DNA from: Hasllibacter sp963833115
GTDB lineage: Bacteria; Pseudomonadota; Alphaproteobacteria; Rhodobacterales; Rhodobacteraceae
Length of the DNA: 64,000 nucleotides
Reading direction: 5' to 3'
Assembly: GCA_963833115.1 (NCBI GenBank)
Contig: CAWHWS010000002.1
Location: 1,488,001 to 1,552,000 of the forward strand
The notes beneath the pieces were generated by a model. That model saw nothing but the letters and a program-made list of their open reading frames with translations, was not told where the DNA came from and did no database searches. The position numbers were made by a program, and so were the translations under genes. This document shows, in pieces, positions 42,277 through 50,690 of the stretch (positions within the stretch are counted from its first letter, which is position 1; every line of letters starts with the position of its first letter).

Positions 42277-43293
42277 TTGGCCGTAAGCCCCGCCTCACTC
42301 GTCGCTCCGTCCGATCCGGGCGAGCAGATCCTCGAGATCGCAGACAACGCCCATCTCGCCGTCCTGACCGGGGCGTTCGGCGCCAACCTCACCCTCCTGG
42401 AGGAACGCCTCGGCCTGCAGATCGTGCAGCGCGGCAACGCCCTGCGCCTGATCGGCGAGGAGGGCGCCCGCACGAAGGCCGCCGAGATCCTGGGCGCGCT
42501 CCAGGACCGGGCCGCGGCGGGGCGGAGCGTCGAGCCCGCCGACGTCGAGGCGGAGCTTCGCCTGGGCGGCAGCGCCGCGGGCACCGGCACCCGCGCGGGC
42601 GACCAGATGGAGCTCCTCCCGCGCGGCGCCGTGGAGGTGAAGACGCGCAAGAAGACCGTGGAGCCCCGGACCGAGGCGCAGCGCGCCTACGTCCGCAGCC
42701 TCTTCGAGCACGACATGGCGTTCGGGATCGGCCCCGCCGGCACCGGCAAGACCTATCTCGCGGTCGCGGTGGGCGTGTCGATGTTCATCACCGGGCAGGT
42801 CGACCGCATCGTCCTATCGCGCCCCGCGGTGGAGGCCGGCGAGCGCCTCGGCTTCCTGCCCGGCGACATGAAGGACAAGGTCGACCCCTACATGCAGCCG
42901 CTCTACGACGCGCTGAACGACTTCCTCCCCGGGCGGCAGATGGCCAAGCTCATGGAGGAGAAGAAGATCGAGATCGCGCCGCTCGCCTTCATGCGCGGGC
43001 GCACGCTGTCGAACGCGTTCGTCGTCCTCGACGAGGCGCAGAACGCGACCTCCATGCAGATGAAGATGTTCCTCACGCGCCTGGGGGAGGGGTCCCGCAT
43101 GGTCCTCACCGGCGACCGCACGCAGGTGGACCTGCCGCGCGGGACCGTCTCCGGGCTGTCGGACGCCGAGCGGCTCCTGAAGGGGATCGAGCGGATCGGC
43201 TTCAACTACTTCACCGCCAAGGACGTCGTGCGCCACCCGCTCGTCGCCGCGATCATCGAGGCCTATGACGGGGACGACCCGGCGCGCCGCTGA
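42277..43293 (+). CDS. PhoH-like ATPase (YbeZ)
   Basis: A PhoH/YbeZ ATPase (338 aa), an RNA-associated protein that works with the endonuclease YbeY encoded next. The Walker A G152-P-A-G-T-G-K-T159 and Walker B FVVLDEAQNAT are clear, with SRPAVEAGERLGFLPGDM and LTGDRTQVDLP. The TTG at 42277 is used as start because CGGAG lies 6 bases upstream; an earlier in-frame ATG at 42217 would add about 20 residues unlike the family. Confidence 0.93.
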   Translation: MAVSPASLVAPSDPGEQILEIADNAHLAVLTGAFGANLTLLEERLGLQIVQRGNALRLIGEEGARTKAAEILGALQDRAAAGRSVEPADVEAELRLGGSAAGTGTRAGDQMELLPRGAVEVKTRKKTVEPRTEAQRAYVRSLFEHDMAFGIGPAGTGKTYLAVAVGVSMFITGQVDRIVLSRPAVEAGERLGFLPGDMKDKVDPYMQPLYDALNDFLPGRQMAKLMEEKKIEIAPLAFMRGRTLSNAFVVLDEAQNATSMQMKMFLTRLGEGSRMVLTGDRTQVDLPRGTVSGLSDAERLLKGIERIGFNYFTAKDVVRHPLVAAIIEAYDGDDPARR

Positions 43294-43342
43294 GCGCGCC
43301 GGCCACTTGTCGGCGGGGCGGGGCGGTGCCACCTGCGACCGG

Positions 43343-43858
43343 GTGACACCCACCGTCGACGCCATCCTCGAGGACGACGCCTGGCGCGCCCTCGACCTGC
43401 CGGCCCTGGCCGAGCGCGCCGCCCGCGCGGCCCTGTCGGATGCGCGGCTCGATCCGGGTGCCCATGAGATCGCCCTCCTGGCCTGCGACGACGCGCGCAT
43501 CGCCGCCCTGAACGAGGCGTTCCGCGGCCGGGGCGCGGCGACGAACGTCCTTTCCTGGCCCGCCGCCGCCCTGATCCCGGGGGACGCGCCCCCGGCGGCG
43601 CTCGGCGACGTCGCGATCGCCCACGGCACCTGCGCGCGGGAGGCGGCGGCCCAGGGCAAGCGGCTCGAGGACCACGTCGCGCACCTGATCGTGCACGCGG
43701 TCCTGCACCTCCTGGGCCACGACCATGCCGGGGAGGACGACGCCGCCTTGATGGAGGGAACCGAGCGGCGCATACTCGCGTCCATAGGCGTGCCGGACCC
43801 CTATGCCGGCGAGGATGCGGGGCCGATCCCCCCGGACGAGGCCCCGGACACGGCATGA
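43343..43858 (+). CDS. ybeY: Endoribonuclease YbeY
   Basis: YbeY (171 aa from GTG) is the zinc-dependent RNase that matures 16S rRNA ends and takes part in ribosome quality control. The metal site H118-x3-H122-x5-H128 (VHAVLHLLGHDH) is intact. The start is uncertain: GTG at 43343 gives a family-like N-terminus (TVDAILEDDAW), while an ATG at 43265 overlaps phoH and adds 26 residues. It overlaps corC by 4 bases. Confidence 0.93.
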   Translation: MTPTVDAILEDDAWRALDLPALAERAARAALSDARLDPGAHEIALLACDDARIAALNEAFRGRGAATNVLSWPAAALIPGDAPPAALGDVAIAHGTCAREAAAQGKRLEDHVAHLIVHAVLHLLGHDHAGEDDAALMEGTERRILASIGVPDPYAGEDAGPIPPDEAPDTA

Positions 43859-44910
43859 ACGGCGACAGGCGAAGCGCCAACGGCGATCCCCCGGCACAGG
43901 GAGGGCAGGCGCGCGCCCCGCGCCCGGCGCCCGGCGCCGCGCCCAAGGCCCCGGCCGAGCCGGAGGCCGCCAGGCCGGGCGCCGCCCCCGCCCCCGCCCC
44001 CGCCCCCGCCCCCGCCCGCGAGCGACGCGCCGAGCCCGGCCGGCCCGGCCCGTCCGCGCGGGCGCCCGCGTCCGGCGACGGCCTGCTGTCGCGGATGCTC
44101 GCCGCGCTCACCCCCGGCGCGGCGGCGGCCCCGGCGCCCGCCCCCTCGGCGCCCCCGGGCATGCCCGGCATCGCCAACCTGCGGCGCATGCGCGTCGAGG
44201 AGGTCGGCGTCCCGAGGGCCGAGATCGACGCCGTCGCCGTCGACATCGCGCTGGACGACCTCGTCTCCCTGTTCCGGGAGACCCACTACACCCGCCTGCC
44301 GGTGTTCGAGGGCACGCTCGACGCGCCCATCGGCCTCATCCACTTCAAGGACCTCGCGCTGCGCCACGGCTTCGGCGACGGGGACGCGTTCGACCTGCGC
44401 GCTGAGCTGCGCCCGCTCCTCTTCGCGCCGCCCTCGATGCCCATCGGCGTCCTGCTGCAGAAGATGCAGGCCGACCGCACGCACATGGCCCTCGTGATCG
44501 ACGAGTACGGGGGGGTGGACGGGCTGGTGACGCTCGAGGACCTGATCGAGCAGGTCATCGGCGAGATCGAGGACGAGCACGACAAGCTCGAGGGGCAGCT
44601 CTGGACCGAGGAGGGGCCGGGCGTCTACCTCGCGCAGGCCCGCGTGCCCCTGGCCGAGTTCGAGGAGGCCATCGGAGCCCCCCTCACCCCCGCCGGCACG
44701 GACGAGGAGATCGACACCCTGGGCGGCGTGGTGTTCCTCCTGTCGGGCCGCGTCCCGGCGCGGGGGGAGGTGATCCCCCACCCGTCGGGCGCCGAGCTCG
44801 AGGTCGTCGACGCCGATCCGCGGCGGATCAAGCGGGTGCGCGTGCGCATGCCGGGCGCCCGGCGCCCGCCGGCGGCGCGGCCGCCCCGCGCGGCGCCGCC
44901 GGCGGGATGA
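43855..44910 (+). CDS. CorC/HlyC-family CBS-domain protein
   Basis: A 351-residue cytosolic protein of the CorC type (a pair of CBS domains plus a C-terminal transporter-associated domain), thought to aid divalent metal or membrane homeostasis. Residues 1-80 are Pro/Ala/Arg-rich and include a (PA)n run from a 6-bp DNA repeat. The CBS pair follows (ETHYTRLPVFEG; KMQADRTHMALVIDEYGGVDGLVTLEDL), then the CorC_HlyC domain. It overlaps ybeY and lnt by ATGA. The long disordered start is unusual for E. coli CorC. Confidence 0.9.
   Translation: MNGDRRSANGDPPAQGGQARAPRPAPGAAPKAPAEPEAARPGAAPAPAPAPAPARERRAEPGRPGPSARAPASGDGLLSRMLAALTPGAAAAPAPAPSAPPGMPGIANLRRMRVEEVGVPRAEIDAVAVDIALDDLVSLFRETHYTRLPVFEGTLDAPIGLIHFKDLALRHGFGDGDAFDLRAELRPLLFAPPSMPIGVLLQKMQADRTHMALVIDEYGGVDGLVTLEDLIEQVIGEIEDEHDKLEGQLWTEEGPGVYLAQARVPLAEFEEAIGAPLTPAGTDEEIDTLGGVVFLLSGRVPARGEVIPHPSGAELEVVDADPRRIKRVRVRMPGARRPPAARPPRAAPPAG
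43984..44017. repeat. GCCCCC hexamer repeat in the corC-like gene
   Basis: Five full and one partial GCCCCC units encode alternating Pro-Ala in the N-terminal tail. Units are in frame, so slippage would only change tail length by two residues per unit. Confidence 0.85.
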
Positions 44911-46406
44911 TCCGCCCGCCCCGGCGGCGGGGGGCGCTGATGGCGGTCGCGGCCGGGGCGGGCGCCGCGGCGGCCCTGGGTCAGGCGCCCTGGGGCCTCT
45001 GGCCGCTGGCGATCCTCGGCACGGCCCTGGCCATGGCCCTGGCGGCGCCCCTGTCGCCCGGACGCGCGGGGGCGGCCGGCTGGGCGTTCGGCGCGGGCCA
45101 TTTCGCGGTCGCCCTTCACTGGATCGTGGAGCCCTTCCTCGTGGACGTCGCGCGCCACGGCTGGATGGCGCCCTTCGCGCTGGTGCTGCTCGCGGGGGGG
45201 CTGGCGCTGTTCCCGGCGGCGGCGTTCTGGGCCTCCGCGCGCCTCGCGCCCGGACGCGTCCTCGTCGCGCTGCCCGCCGCCTGGACGCTGGCCGAAGCGC
45301 TGCGGATGCGGGCGTTCACGGGCTTTCCCTGGGCCGCGCCGGGGCAGGCCCTGGTCGACACGCCGCTCCGGGCGCTGGCGGCCCTGGGCGGCCCGCCCCT
45401 CCTGGACCTCGCGCTCCTGGGGGCCGCGGCGGCCGTCGCCGCGGTCCTCGCCTCCCGCCGCATGGCCCCGGCCGGCGCCGCCGCGGCGCTGCTCGGCGCG
45501 GCCTGGATCGCGGGCGCCGCGCGGGACGTGCCGGCCGCCGCGCCCGACGCTCCGGTGGTCCGCCTCGTGCAGCCGGACGCGGCCCAGCACCTCAAATGGC
45601 GCGCCGACATGGCGGAGGTCTTCGCCGCGCGCCTGCTCGCCTCCAGCGCGGCGGGTCCCGCGCCGGACGCGATCCTCTGGCCGGAGACGGCGATCCCCTC
45701 CTGGCTGGAGGAGGCCGGCCCGTTCCTGTCGCGGGCCGCGGCCGGGGCGGGCGCGCCGATCCTCCTGGGCGCCCAGCGCTTCGACGGGGCGCGCAGCCGC
45801 AACGCGGCCGTCCTCCTGGACGCCGCGGGCGCGCCCGCCGCGATCCATGACAAGCACCACCTCGTGCCCTTCGGCGAATACGTTCCCCTGGGCGGCCTGC
45901 TGGCCCGGCTCGGCCTGCAGGGGCTCGCCGGCGGCGGGTCCATGGGGTTCGCGGCCGGGCCCGGCCCGGGGACGATCGACCTGCCCGGGATCGGCGCGGC
46001 CGCGATCCTCATCTGCTACGAGGCGGTGTTCCCGGCGATGCTCCACCTCGACGAGAGGCCGCGCCTTATCGTGCAGATCACCAACGACGCCTGGTTCGGG
46101 CGCGGCGCCGGCCCCGCGCAGCACCTGGCGCAGGCGCGGCTCCGCGCCGCCGAGACCGGCCTGCCGCTGGCCCGCGTCGCCAACACCGGGATCACGGCGA
46201 TGATCGACGCGGGCGGCGCGGTGACCGCCCGCCTGCCGCCCCGCACGCCCGCGCATCTCGACGCCGCCCTGCCGCCCGCCCTCCCGCCGACGCCCTACGC
46301 GCGGGCGGGGGACGGGCCGGTGCTGGCGGCCTCCGCGCTCCTGCTGGCGCTCCTGCGGTGGCGGCGCCGCGCACGGGCGATTGACCGGACGTGGGGGTGC
46401 CGTTAG
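44907..46406 (+). CDS. lnt: Apolipoprotein N-acyltransferase Lnt
   Basis: Lnt (499 aa) adds the third acyl chain to lipoproteins in the inner membrane, needed for Lol sorting of lipoproteins such as BamD. An N-terminal multi-helix membrane part (to about 205) is followed by a periplasmic nitrilase domain with the catalytic triad E260 (WPETAIP), K316 (HDKHHLVPFGEYVP) and C370 (ICYEAVFP). It overlaps the corC-like gene. The metK riboswitch begins just after its stop. Confidence 0.96.
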   Translation: MIRPPRRRGALMAVAAGAGAAAALGQAPWGLWPLAILGTALAMALAAPLSPGRAGAAGWAFGAGHFAVALHWIVEPFLVDVARHGWMAPFALVLLAGGLALFPAAAFWASARLAPGRVLVALPAAWTLAEALRMRAFTGFPWAAPGQALVDTPLRALAALGGPPLLDLALLGAAAAVAAVLASRRMAPAGAAAALLGAAWIAGAARDVPAAAPDAPVVRLVQPDAAQHLKWRADMAEVFAARLLASSAAGPAPDAILWPETAIPSWLEEAGPFLSRAAAGAGAPILLGAQRFDGARSRNAAVLLDAAGAPAAIHDKHHLVPFGEYVPLGGLLARLGLQGLAGGGSMGFAAGPGPGTIDLPGIGAAAILICYEAVFPAMLHLDERPRLIVQITNDAWFGRGAGPAQHLAQARLRAAETGLPLARVANTGITAMIDAGGAVTARLPPRTPAHLDAALPPALPPTPYARAGDGPVLAASALLLALLRWRRRARAIDRTWGCR

Positions 46407-46414
46407 GCGACGCG

Positions 46415-46462
46415 GGCCCGTCAACGGCTTCCTGGCGACGGGCCGCCATGCACCAGTGGAGC
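46415..46462 (+). promoter_or_regulatory. SAM/SAH riboswitch upstream of metK
   Basis: A perfect 8-bp stem (GGCCCGTC 46415-46422 with GACGGGCC 46437-46444) encloses the loop AACGGCTTCCTGGC, matching the conserved CAACGGCUUCCUG core of the SAM/SAH riboswitch. The downstream GGAGC (46458-46462), which is also the metK Shine-Dalgarno, can pair with GCUUC in the loop as an H-type pseudoknot. Ligand binding would hide the ribosome site, a translational off-switch. The class is known essentially from Rhodobacterales metK leaders. Confidence 0.88.
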
Positions 46463-46467
46463 GCCCG

Positions 46468-47652
46468 ATGGCCCGATCGAACTACGTCTTCACCTCCGAA
46501 TCCGTCTCCGAGGGCCATCCCGACAAGGTCTGCGACCGCATCTCGGACGCCGTCCTCGACGCGTTCCTCACCGAGGAGCCCGAGGCGCGCGTGGCCTGCG
46601 AGACCTTCGCCACCACCGGCATGGTCGTCGTCGGCGGGGAGGTCGGCCTGTCGGACCAGGAGCGGCTCAAGAACTACATGGGCCGGATCAGCCAGATCGC
46701 CCGCGACTGCATCAAGGACATCGGCTACGAGCAGGACAAGTTCCACTGGAACACCTGCCACGTCCTGAACTTCCTGCACGAGCAGTCCGCCCACATCGCG
46801 CAGGGCGTGAACGCGCGCGAGAACAAGGACGAGGGCGCCGGCGACCAGGGGATCATGTTCGGCTACGCGGTCGACGAGACGCCCGAGCTGATGCCCGCGC
46901 CGATCCAGTACGCGCACGCGATCCTCCGGCGGCTGGCCGAGGCGCGCAAGTCCGGCGCCGAGCCGACGCTGCGCCCCGACGCCAAGAGCCAGCTCAGCCT
47001 GCGCTACGAGGGCGGGCGGCCGGTGGAGGTGACCTCCATCGTGCTGAGCACCCAGCACGAGAGCGAGGACCAGACCTCCGACGACATCCGCGCCATCGTC
47101 GAGCCGCACATCCGCGACGTCCTGCCCTCCGGCTGGATCACCGAGGCGACGACCTGGCACGTGAACCCGACCGGCACCTTCGTCATCGGCGGGCCCGACG
47201 GGGACGCGGGCCTGACCGGGCGCAAGATCATCGTCGACACCTATGGCGGCGCGGCGCCGCACGGGGGCGGCGCGTTCTCGGGCAAGGACCCGACCAAGGT
47301 CGACCGCTCGGCCGCCTACGCGGCGCGCTACCTCGCCAAGAACGTCGTCGCCGCGGGGCTCGCCACGCGCTGCACGCTGCAGCTCTCCTACGCGATCGGG
47401 GTGGCGCGGCCGCTCTCGCTCTACGTCGACACGCACGGCACCGGGCAGGCGCCCGACGAGGAGATCGAGCGCGCGGCGACGGACGTGATGGACCTCACGC
47501 CGCGCGGCATCCGCGAGCACCTGGGCATGAACCGCCCGATCTACCAGCGGACGGCGGCCTACGGGCATTTCGGGCGCGCGCCCGACGAGGATGGCGGATT
47601 CTCCTGGGAGCGCACGGACCTGGCCGACGCCCTGAAGGGCGCGATGCGCTGA
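46468..47652 (+). CDS. metK: S-adenosylmethionine synthetase MetK
   Basis: MetK (394 aa) makes SAM from methionine and ATP. The start SNYVFTSESVSEGHPDKVCDRI, the signature GAGDQGIMFGYA and the P-loop-like GGGAFSGKDPTKVDRSAAY are diagnostic. The ATG at 46468 lies 5 bases after GGAGC, which is part of the riboswitch pseudoknot. An upstream in-frame extension is excluded because it would translate through the riboswitch. Confidence 0.97.
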   Translation: MARSNYVFTSESVSEGHPDKVCDRISDAVLDAFLTEEPEARVACETFATTGMVVVGGEVGLSDQERLKNYMGRISQIARDCIKDIGYEQDKFHWNTCHVLNFLHEQSAHIAQGVNARENKDEGAGDQGIMFGYAVDETPELMPAPIQYAHAILRRLAEARKSGAEPTLRPDAKSQLSLRYEGGRPVEVTSIVLSTQHESEDQTSDDIRAIVEPHIRDVLPSGWITEATTWHVNPTGTFVIGGPDGDAGLTGRKIIVDTYGGAAPHGGGAFSGKDPTKVDRSAAYAARYLAKNVVAAGLATRCTLQLSYAIGVARPLSLYVDTHGTGQAPDEEIERAATDVMDLTPRGIREHLGMNRPIYQRTAAYGHFGRAPDEDGGFSWERTDLADALKGAMR

Positions 47653-47665
47653 GCGCCGGGGGGAG

Positions 47666-47689
47666 GCACGATCTTGAGCAAGATCGTGC
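47666..47689. terminator. Perfect 11-bp inverted repeat after metK
   Basis: GCACGATCTTG and CAAGATCGTGC are separated by AG, 13 bases after the metK stop. It would form a stable hairpin in the RNA of either strand. No T tract follows, so it may be a 3' stabiliser, a factor-dependent end or a protein site. Confidence 0.5.
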
Positions 47690-47738
47690 GCCCCGCGCCG
47701 ACCCGCGCGCCCCGGCCCCGGCGCGGCGCGCCCCGGCG

Positions 47739-48428
47739 ATGACGGAGCGGCGCAACTTCTACGGGCGGCGCAGGGGCAAGCACCTCAAGCCCTCGCAGGA
47801 GCGCTACCTCGCCGAGGATCTGGCCGCGCTCTCGCCCGGGCCGGTCGCGGCGGAGGACGACCCGCGCCGCGCGCCCCTGGATCCGGGCGCGCTCTTCGGC
47901 GGGCGGCCGCTCTGGCTGGAGATCGGCTTCGGCGGGGGCGAGCACCTGATCCATCAGGCGACGCTCCACCCCGAGGTCGGGATCATCGGCGCGGAGCCCT
48001 ACGTGAACGGCGTCGCGATGCTGCTGGGCAAGCTGCGGCGCCTGCCGGCCGGCAACGTGCGCGTCCATCCCGGCGACGCGCGCGACCTGATGGACGTCCT
48101 GCCGGACGGGTCCGTCGAGCGGGCGTTCCTCCTCTACCCCGACCCGTGGCCCAAGGCGCGGCACCACCGGCGGCGGTTCGTGACGCGAGATCACCTGGCG
48201 CCGCTGCACCGGGTCATGGCGCCGGGCGCGGCGCTTCGCATCGCGACGGATATCGGGAGCTACGTGGAGCAGGCCCTCATCGAATGCCCGCGCGCCGGCT
48301 TTCGGTGGACCGCCCGGCGCGCCGCCGACTGGCGCGAGCCCTGGGCCGACTGGGTGCGCACGCGCTACGAGGCGAAGGCGGTCCGCGAGGGGCGGTCGCG
48401 GCATTACCTGACCTTCGTGCGCGACTGA
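47739..48428 (+). CDS. trmB: tRNA (guanine-N7-)-methyltransferase TrmB
   Basis: TrmB (229 aa) methylates G46 in tRNA variable loops with SAM. The SAM loop EIGFGGGEHL (about 60-69), GAEPYVNGVA and the catalytic block LYPDPWPKARHHRRRF are characteristic. Lying next to metK, which supplies SAM, may be chance. The ATG at 47739 has no strong Shine-Dalgarno. Confidence 0.95.
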   Translation: MTERRNFYGRRRGKHLKPSQERYLAEDLAALSPGPVAAEDDPRRAPLDPGALFGGRPLWLEIGFGGGEHLIHQATLHPEVGIIGAEPYVNGVAMLLGKLRRLPAGNVRVHPGDARDLMDVLPDGSVERAFLLYPDPWPKARHHRRRFVTRDHLAPLHRVMAPGAALRIATDIGSYVEQALIECPRAGFRWTARRAADWREPWADWVRTRYEAKAVREGRSRHYLTFVRD

Positions 48429-48483
48429 CGGTTGCCGCGCGGCGCCCGCGCGGTATCAGGGGCGGCCCCGAGGAGACGCCCCC

Positions 48484-49833
48484 ATGAGCCACGGCCCCCC
48501 CACCCCGATGACCGCCCGCGCGGGTGGGCCCCTGCGCGGGACCGCCGAGGTGCCGGGGGACAAGTCGATCTCCCACAGGTCGTTGATCCTGGGCGCGTTG
48601 GCGGTGGGCGAGACGCGGGTGACCGGCCTCCTGGAGGGGGACGACGTGCTGGCCACGGCCGCGGCGATGCGGGCCTTCGGGGCGCAGGTGGAGCGGCATG
48701 CGGGCGGCGACTGGTCGGTGCATGGGCGCGGCGTCGGCGGCTGGGACGAGCCGGAGCGCGTGATCGACTGCGGAAACTCCGGGACCGGCGTGCGCCTGAT
48801 CATGGGGGCGATGGCGACGACGCCGATCGCGGCCACGTTCACCGGGGATGCCAGCTTGAACGGGCGGCCGATGGGGCGGGTGACGGACCCCTTGGCGCTC
48901 TTCGGCGCGCAGGCCTTCGGGCGGGAGGGCGGGCGCCTGCCCCTGATCCTCCTGGGCGCGCGCGAGCCGGTGCCGGCGCGCTACGTCGTGCCGATGCCGA
49001 GCGCGCAGGTGAAGAGCGCCGTGCTGCTCGCGGGGCTGGGCGCGCCGGGGGAGACGGTGGTCCTCGAGACGGAGGCGACGCGCGACCACACGGAGCGGAT
49101 GCTGGCAGGGTTCGGCGCGCGCGTGGAGGTCGGGGAGGAGGACGGGCGGCGGGCCATCCATTTGACGGGACAGCCGGAATTGACGGCGCAGGTCATCGCG
49201 GTTCCGAGGGACCCGTCTTCCGCGGCGTTCCCGGTCTGCGCCGCGCTGATCGTGCCCGGGAGCGAGGTGCGGGTGCCGAACATCGGGCTCAACCCGACGC
49301 GGGCGGGGCTGTTCGAGACGCTGCGCGAGATGGGGGCGGACCTGACCTACGAGGACCCGCGCGAGGAGGGGGGCGAGCCGGTGGCGGACCTGGTGGCCCG
49401 GTTCTCCGGCGCGATGCGCGGCGTGGAGGTGCCGCCCGCGCGCGCGGCCTCGATGATCGACGAGTATCCGATCCTCGCGGTCGTCGCCGCCAACGCCGAG
49501 GGGCCGACGATCATGCGCGACGTCAAGGAGTTGCGGGTCAAGGAGAGCGACCGGATCGACGCGATGGCGGCGGGGCTCCGAGCCTGCGGCGTGGAGGTCG
49601 AGGAGGGCGAGGACTGGTGGATCGTGCACGGGCGCGGCCCGGGGTCGGTGCGGGGCGGGGCACGGGTCGAGGCGCGGCTGGACCACCGGATCGCGATGAG
49701 CCTGCTGATCTGCGGGATGGCGTCGAAGGACGGGGTCACGGTGGACGACGCGGGGCCGATCGCGACCTCCTTCCCGGCGTTCGAGGGGCTGATGGGCGCG
49801 CTCGGCGCGTCCCTGGCGCGGGCGAACCGGTAG
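48484..49833 (+). CDS. aroA: EPSP synthase (class II, CP4-like)
   Basis: AroA (449 aa) joins shikimate-3-phosphate and PEP in the shikimate pathway. Sequence blocks PGDKSISHRSLILG, SAQVKSAVLLAGL, TRDHTERMLAGFGA and LRVKESDRIDAMAAGL follow the class II (Agrobacterium CP4-type) enzyme. In the PEP-site loop, G97-N-S-G100-T, residue 100 is Gly, where the glyphosate-tolerant CP4 enzyme has Ala100; by analogy it may be inhibitor-sensitive. GGAG lies 8-11 bases upstream of the ATG. Confidence 0.96.
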   Translation: MSHGPPTPMTARAGGPLRGTAEVPGDKSISHRSLILGALAVGETRVTGLLEGDDVLATAAAMRAFGAQVERHAGGDWSVHGRGVGGWDEPERVIDCGNSGTGVRLIMGAMATTPIAATFTGDASLNGRPMGRVTDPLALFGAQAFGREGGRLPLILLGAREPVPARYVVPMPSAQVKSAVLLAGLGAPGETVVLETEATRDHTERMLAGFGARVEVGEEDGRRAIHLTGQPELTAQVIAVPRDPSSAAFPVCAALIVPGSEVRVPNIGLNPTRAGLFETLREMGADLTYEDPREEGGEPVADLVARFSGAMRGVEVPPARAASMIDEYPILAVVAANAEGPTIMRDVKELRVKESDRIDAMAAGLRACGVEVEEGEDWWIVHGRGPGSVRGGARVEARLDHRIAMSLLICGMASKDGVTVDDAGPIATSFPAFEGLMGALGASLARANR

Positions 49834-49843
49834 CCCGAACGGG

Positions 49844-49887
49844 CGATGCACGGGGCATGCACGCGGCATGCACGGGCCATGCGCATG
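49844..49887. repeat. Tandem 11-bp repeat array after aroA
   Basis: Four contiguous 11-bp units with consensus GCATGCACGGG start 10 bases after the aroA stop: units at 49844, 49855, 49866 and 49877, the last diverging in its second half. The period equals one helical turn, as in operators for OmpR/PhoB-family regulators. It lies about 170-215 bases upstream of cmk. Confidence 0.7.
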
Positions 49888-49941
49888 ATCGGCGCGCGGC
49901 GTTCACCGGTCCTCCGGCTTTGCGCGGGCGGGTTGCGCGGG

Positions 49942-49953
49942 GGTCACGTGACC
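49942..49953. promoter_or_regulatory. 12-bp palindrome GGTCACGTGACC upstream of cmk
   Basis: A perfect dyad sits in the 224-base gap between aroA and cmk, about 105 bases before the cmk start and 55 after the 11-bp array. It would suit a dimeric regulator. The regulator is not known. Confidence 0.45.
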
Positions 49954-50057
49954 GGTGGGGCCCACTCGCCCGCCGCCGGGCCGCGAGACGCCCGGCGCCT
50001 TTGACAACCCGCCCGGCCGGGGACGACATGGCGGGGACACCAGGGACGGGGCGCGCG

Positions 50058-50690
50058 ATGGCTGGCGAGCGAGAGACGGACGGCGCGCCCTTCACGGTGG
50101 CGATCGACGGGCCGGCCGCGGCCGGCAAGGGCACGGTCGCGCGGGCCGTCGCGGCGCGCTTCGGGCTGGCGCATCTCGACACCGGGCTCCTCTACCGCGC
50201 GGTCGGCGCGCGCGCCGCGCGGGGCGAGGACCCGGCCGCCGCGGCGCGCGACCTGACCCCGGACGATCTGCGCGCGGAGGACCTGCGCGGGGCGGCGGCG
50301 GCGGCGGCGGCCTCCGAGGTCGCGGCGATCCCGGAGGTGCGCGCCGCGCTCCTTCGGTTCCAGCGCGCCTTCGCCCGGCGGGCGGGCGGCGCCGTCCTCG
50401 ACGGGCGCGACATCTGCACCGTGATCGCGCCGGACGCGGAGGTGAAGCTCTTCGTGACCGCGAGCGCGGAGGTGCGCGCCGCGCGGCGGCATGCCGAGCT
50501 CGTGGCGCGCGGCGAGGGCATGAGCCTGGAGCGGGTGCTCGCGGACGTGCGGCTGCGCGACGCGCGCGACGCCGGCCGGGCGGAGGCGCCCCTGGTGCGC
50601 GCGCCGGGCGCGGCCCTGATCGACACCAGCGAGATGAGCATCGAGGACGCCGCCGAGCGCGCGTTCGCAATCGTGGAGGAGGCGAGATGA
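50058..50690 (+). CDS. cmk: Cytidylate kinase
   Basis: Cmk (210 aa from the second ATG) phosphorylates CMP and dCMP. The P-loop G18-P-A-A-A-G-K-G-T26, LDTGLLYRAVG (nucleotide base site) and DGRDICTVIAPDAEVKLFVTAS are typical. An ATG at 50028 would add ten residues; the later start is preferred because it directly precedes the family core. Its stop overlaps the following unknown gene by ATGA. Confidence 0.94.
   Translation: MAGERETDGAPFTVAIDGPAAAGKGTVARAVAARFGLAHLDTGLLYRAVGARAARGEDPAAAARDLTPDDLRAEDLRGAAAAAAASEVAAIPEVRAALLRFQRAFARRAGGAVLDGRDICTVIAPDAEVKLFVTASAEVRAARRHAELVARGEGMSLERVLADVRLRDARDAGRAEAPLVRAPGAALIDTSEMSIEDAAERAFAIVEEAR

Noticed and set aside
43984..44017. GCCCCC repeat as a phase-variation switch
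   Set aside because: The unit is 6 bp, so slippage keeps the frame; only the Pro-Ala tail length would change.
50001..50006. Perfect TTGACA before cmk
   Set aside because: No acceptable -10 lies 16-18 bases downstream, as the region runs into the cmk start; recorded only as a possible part of a promoter.
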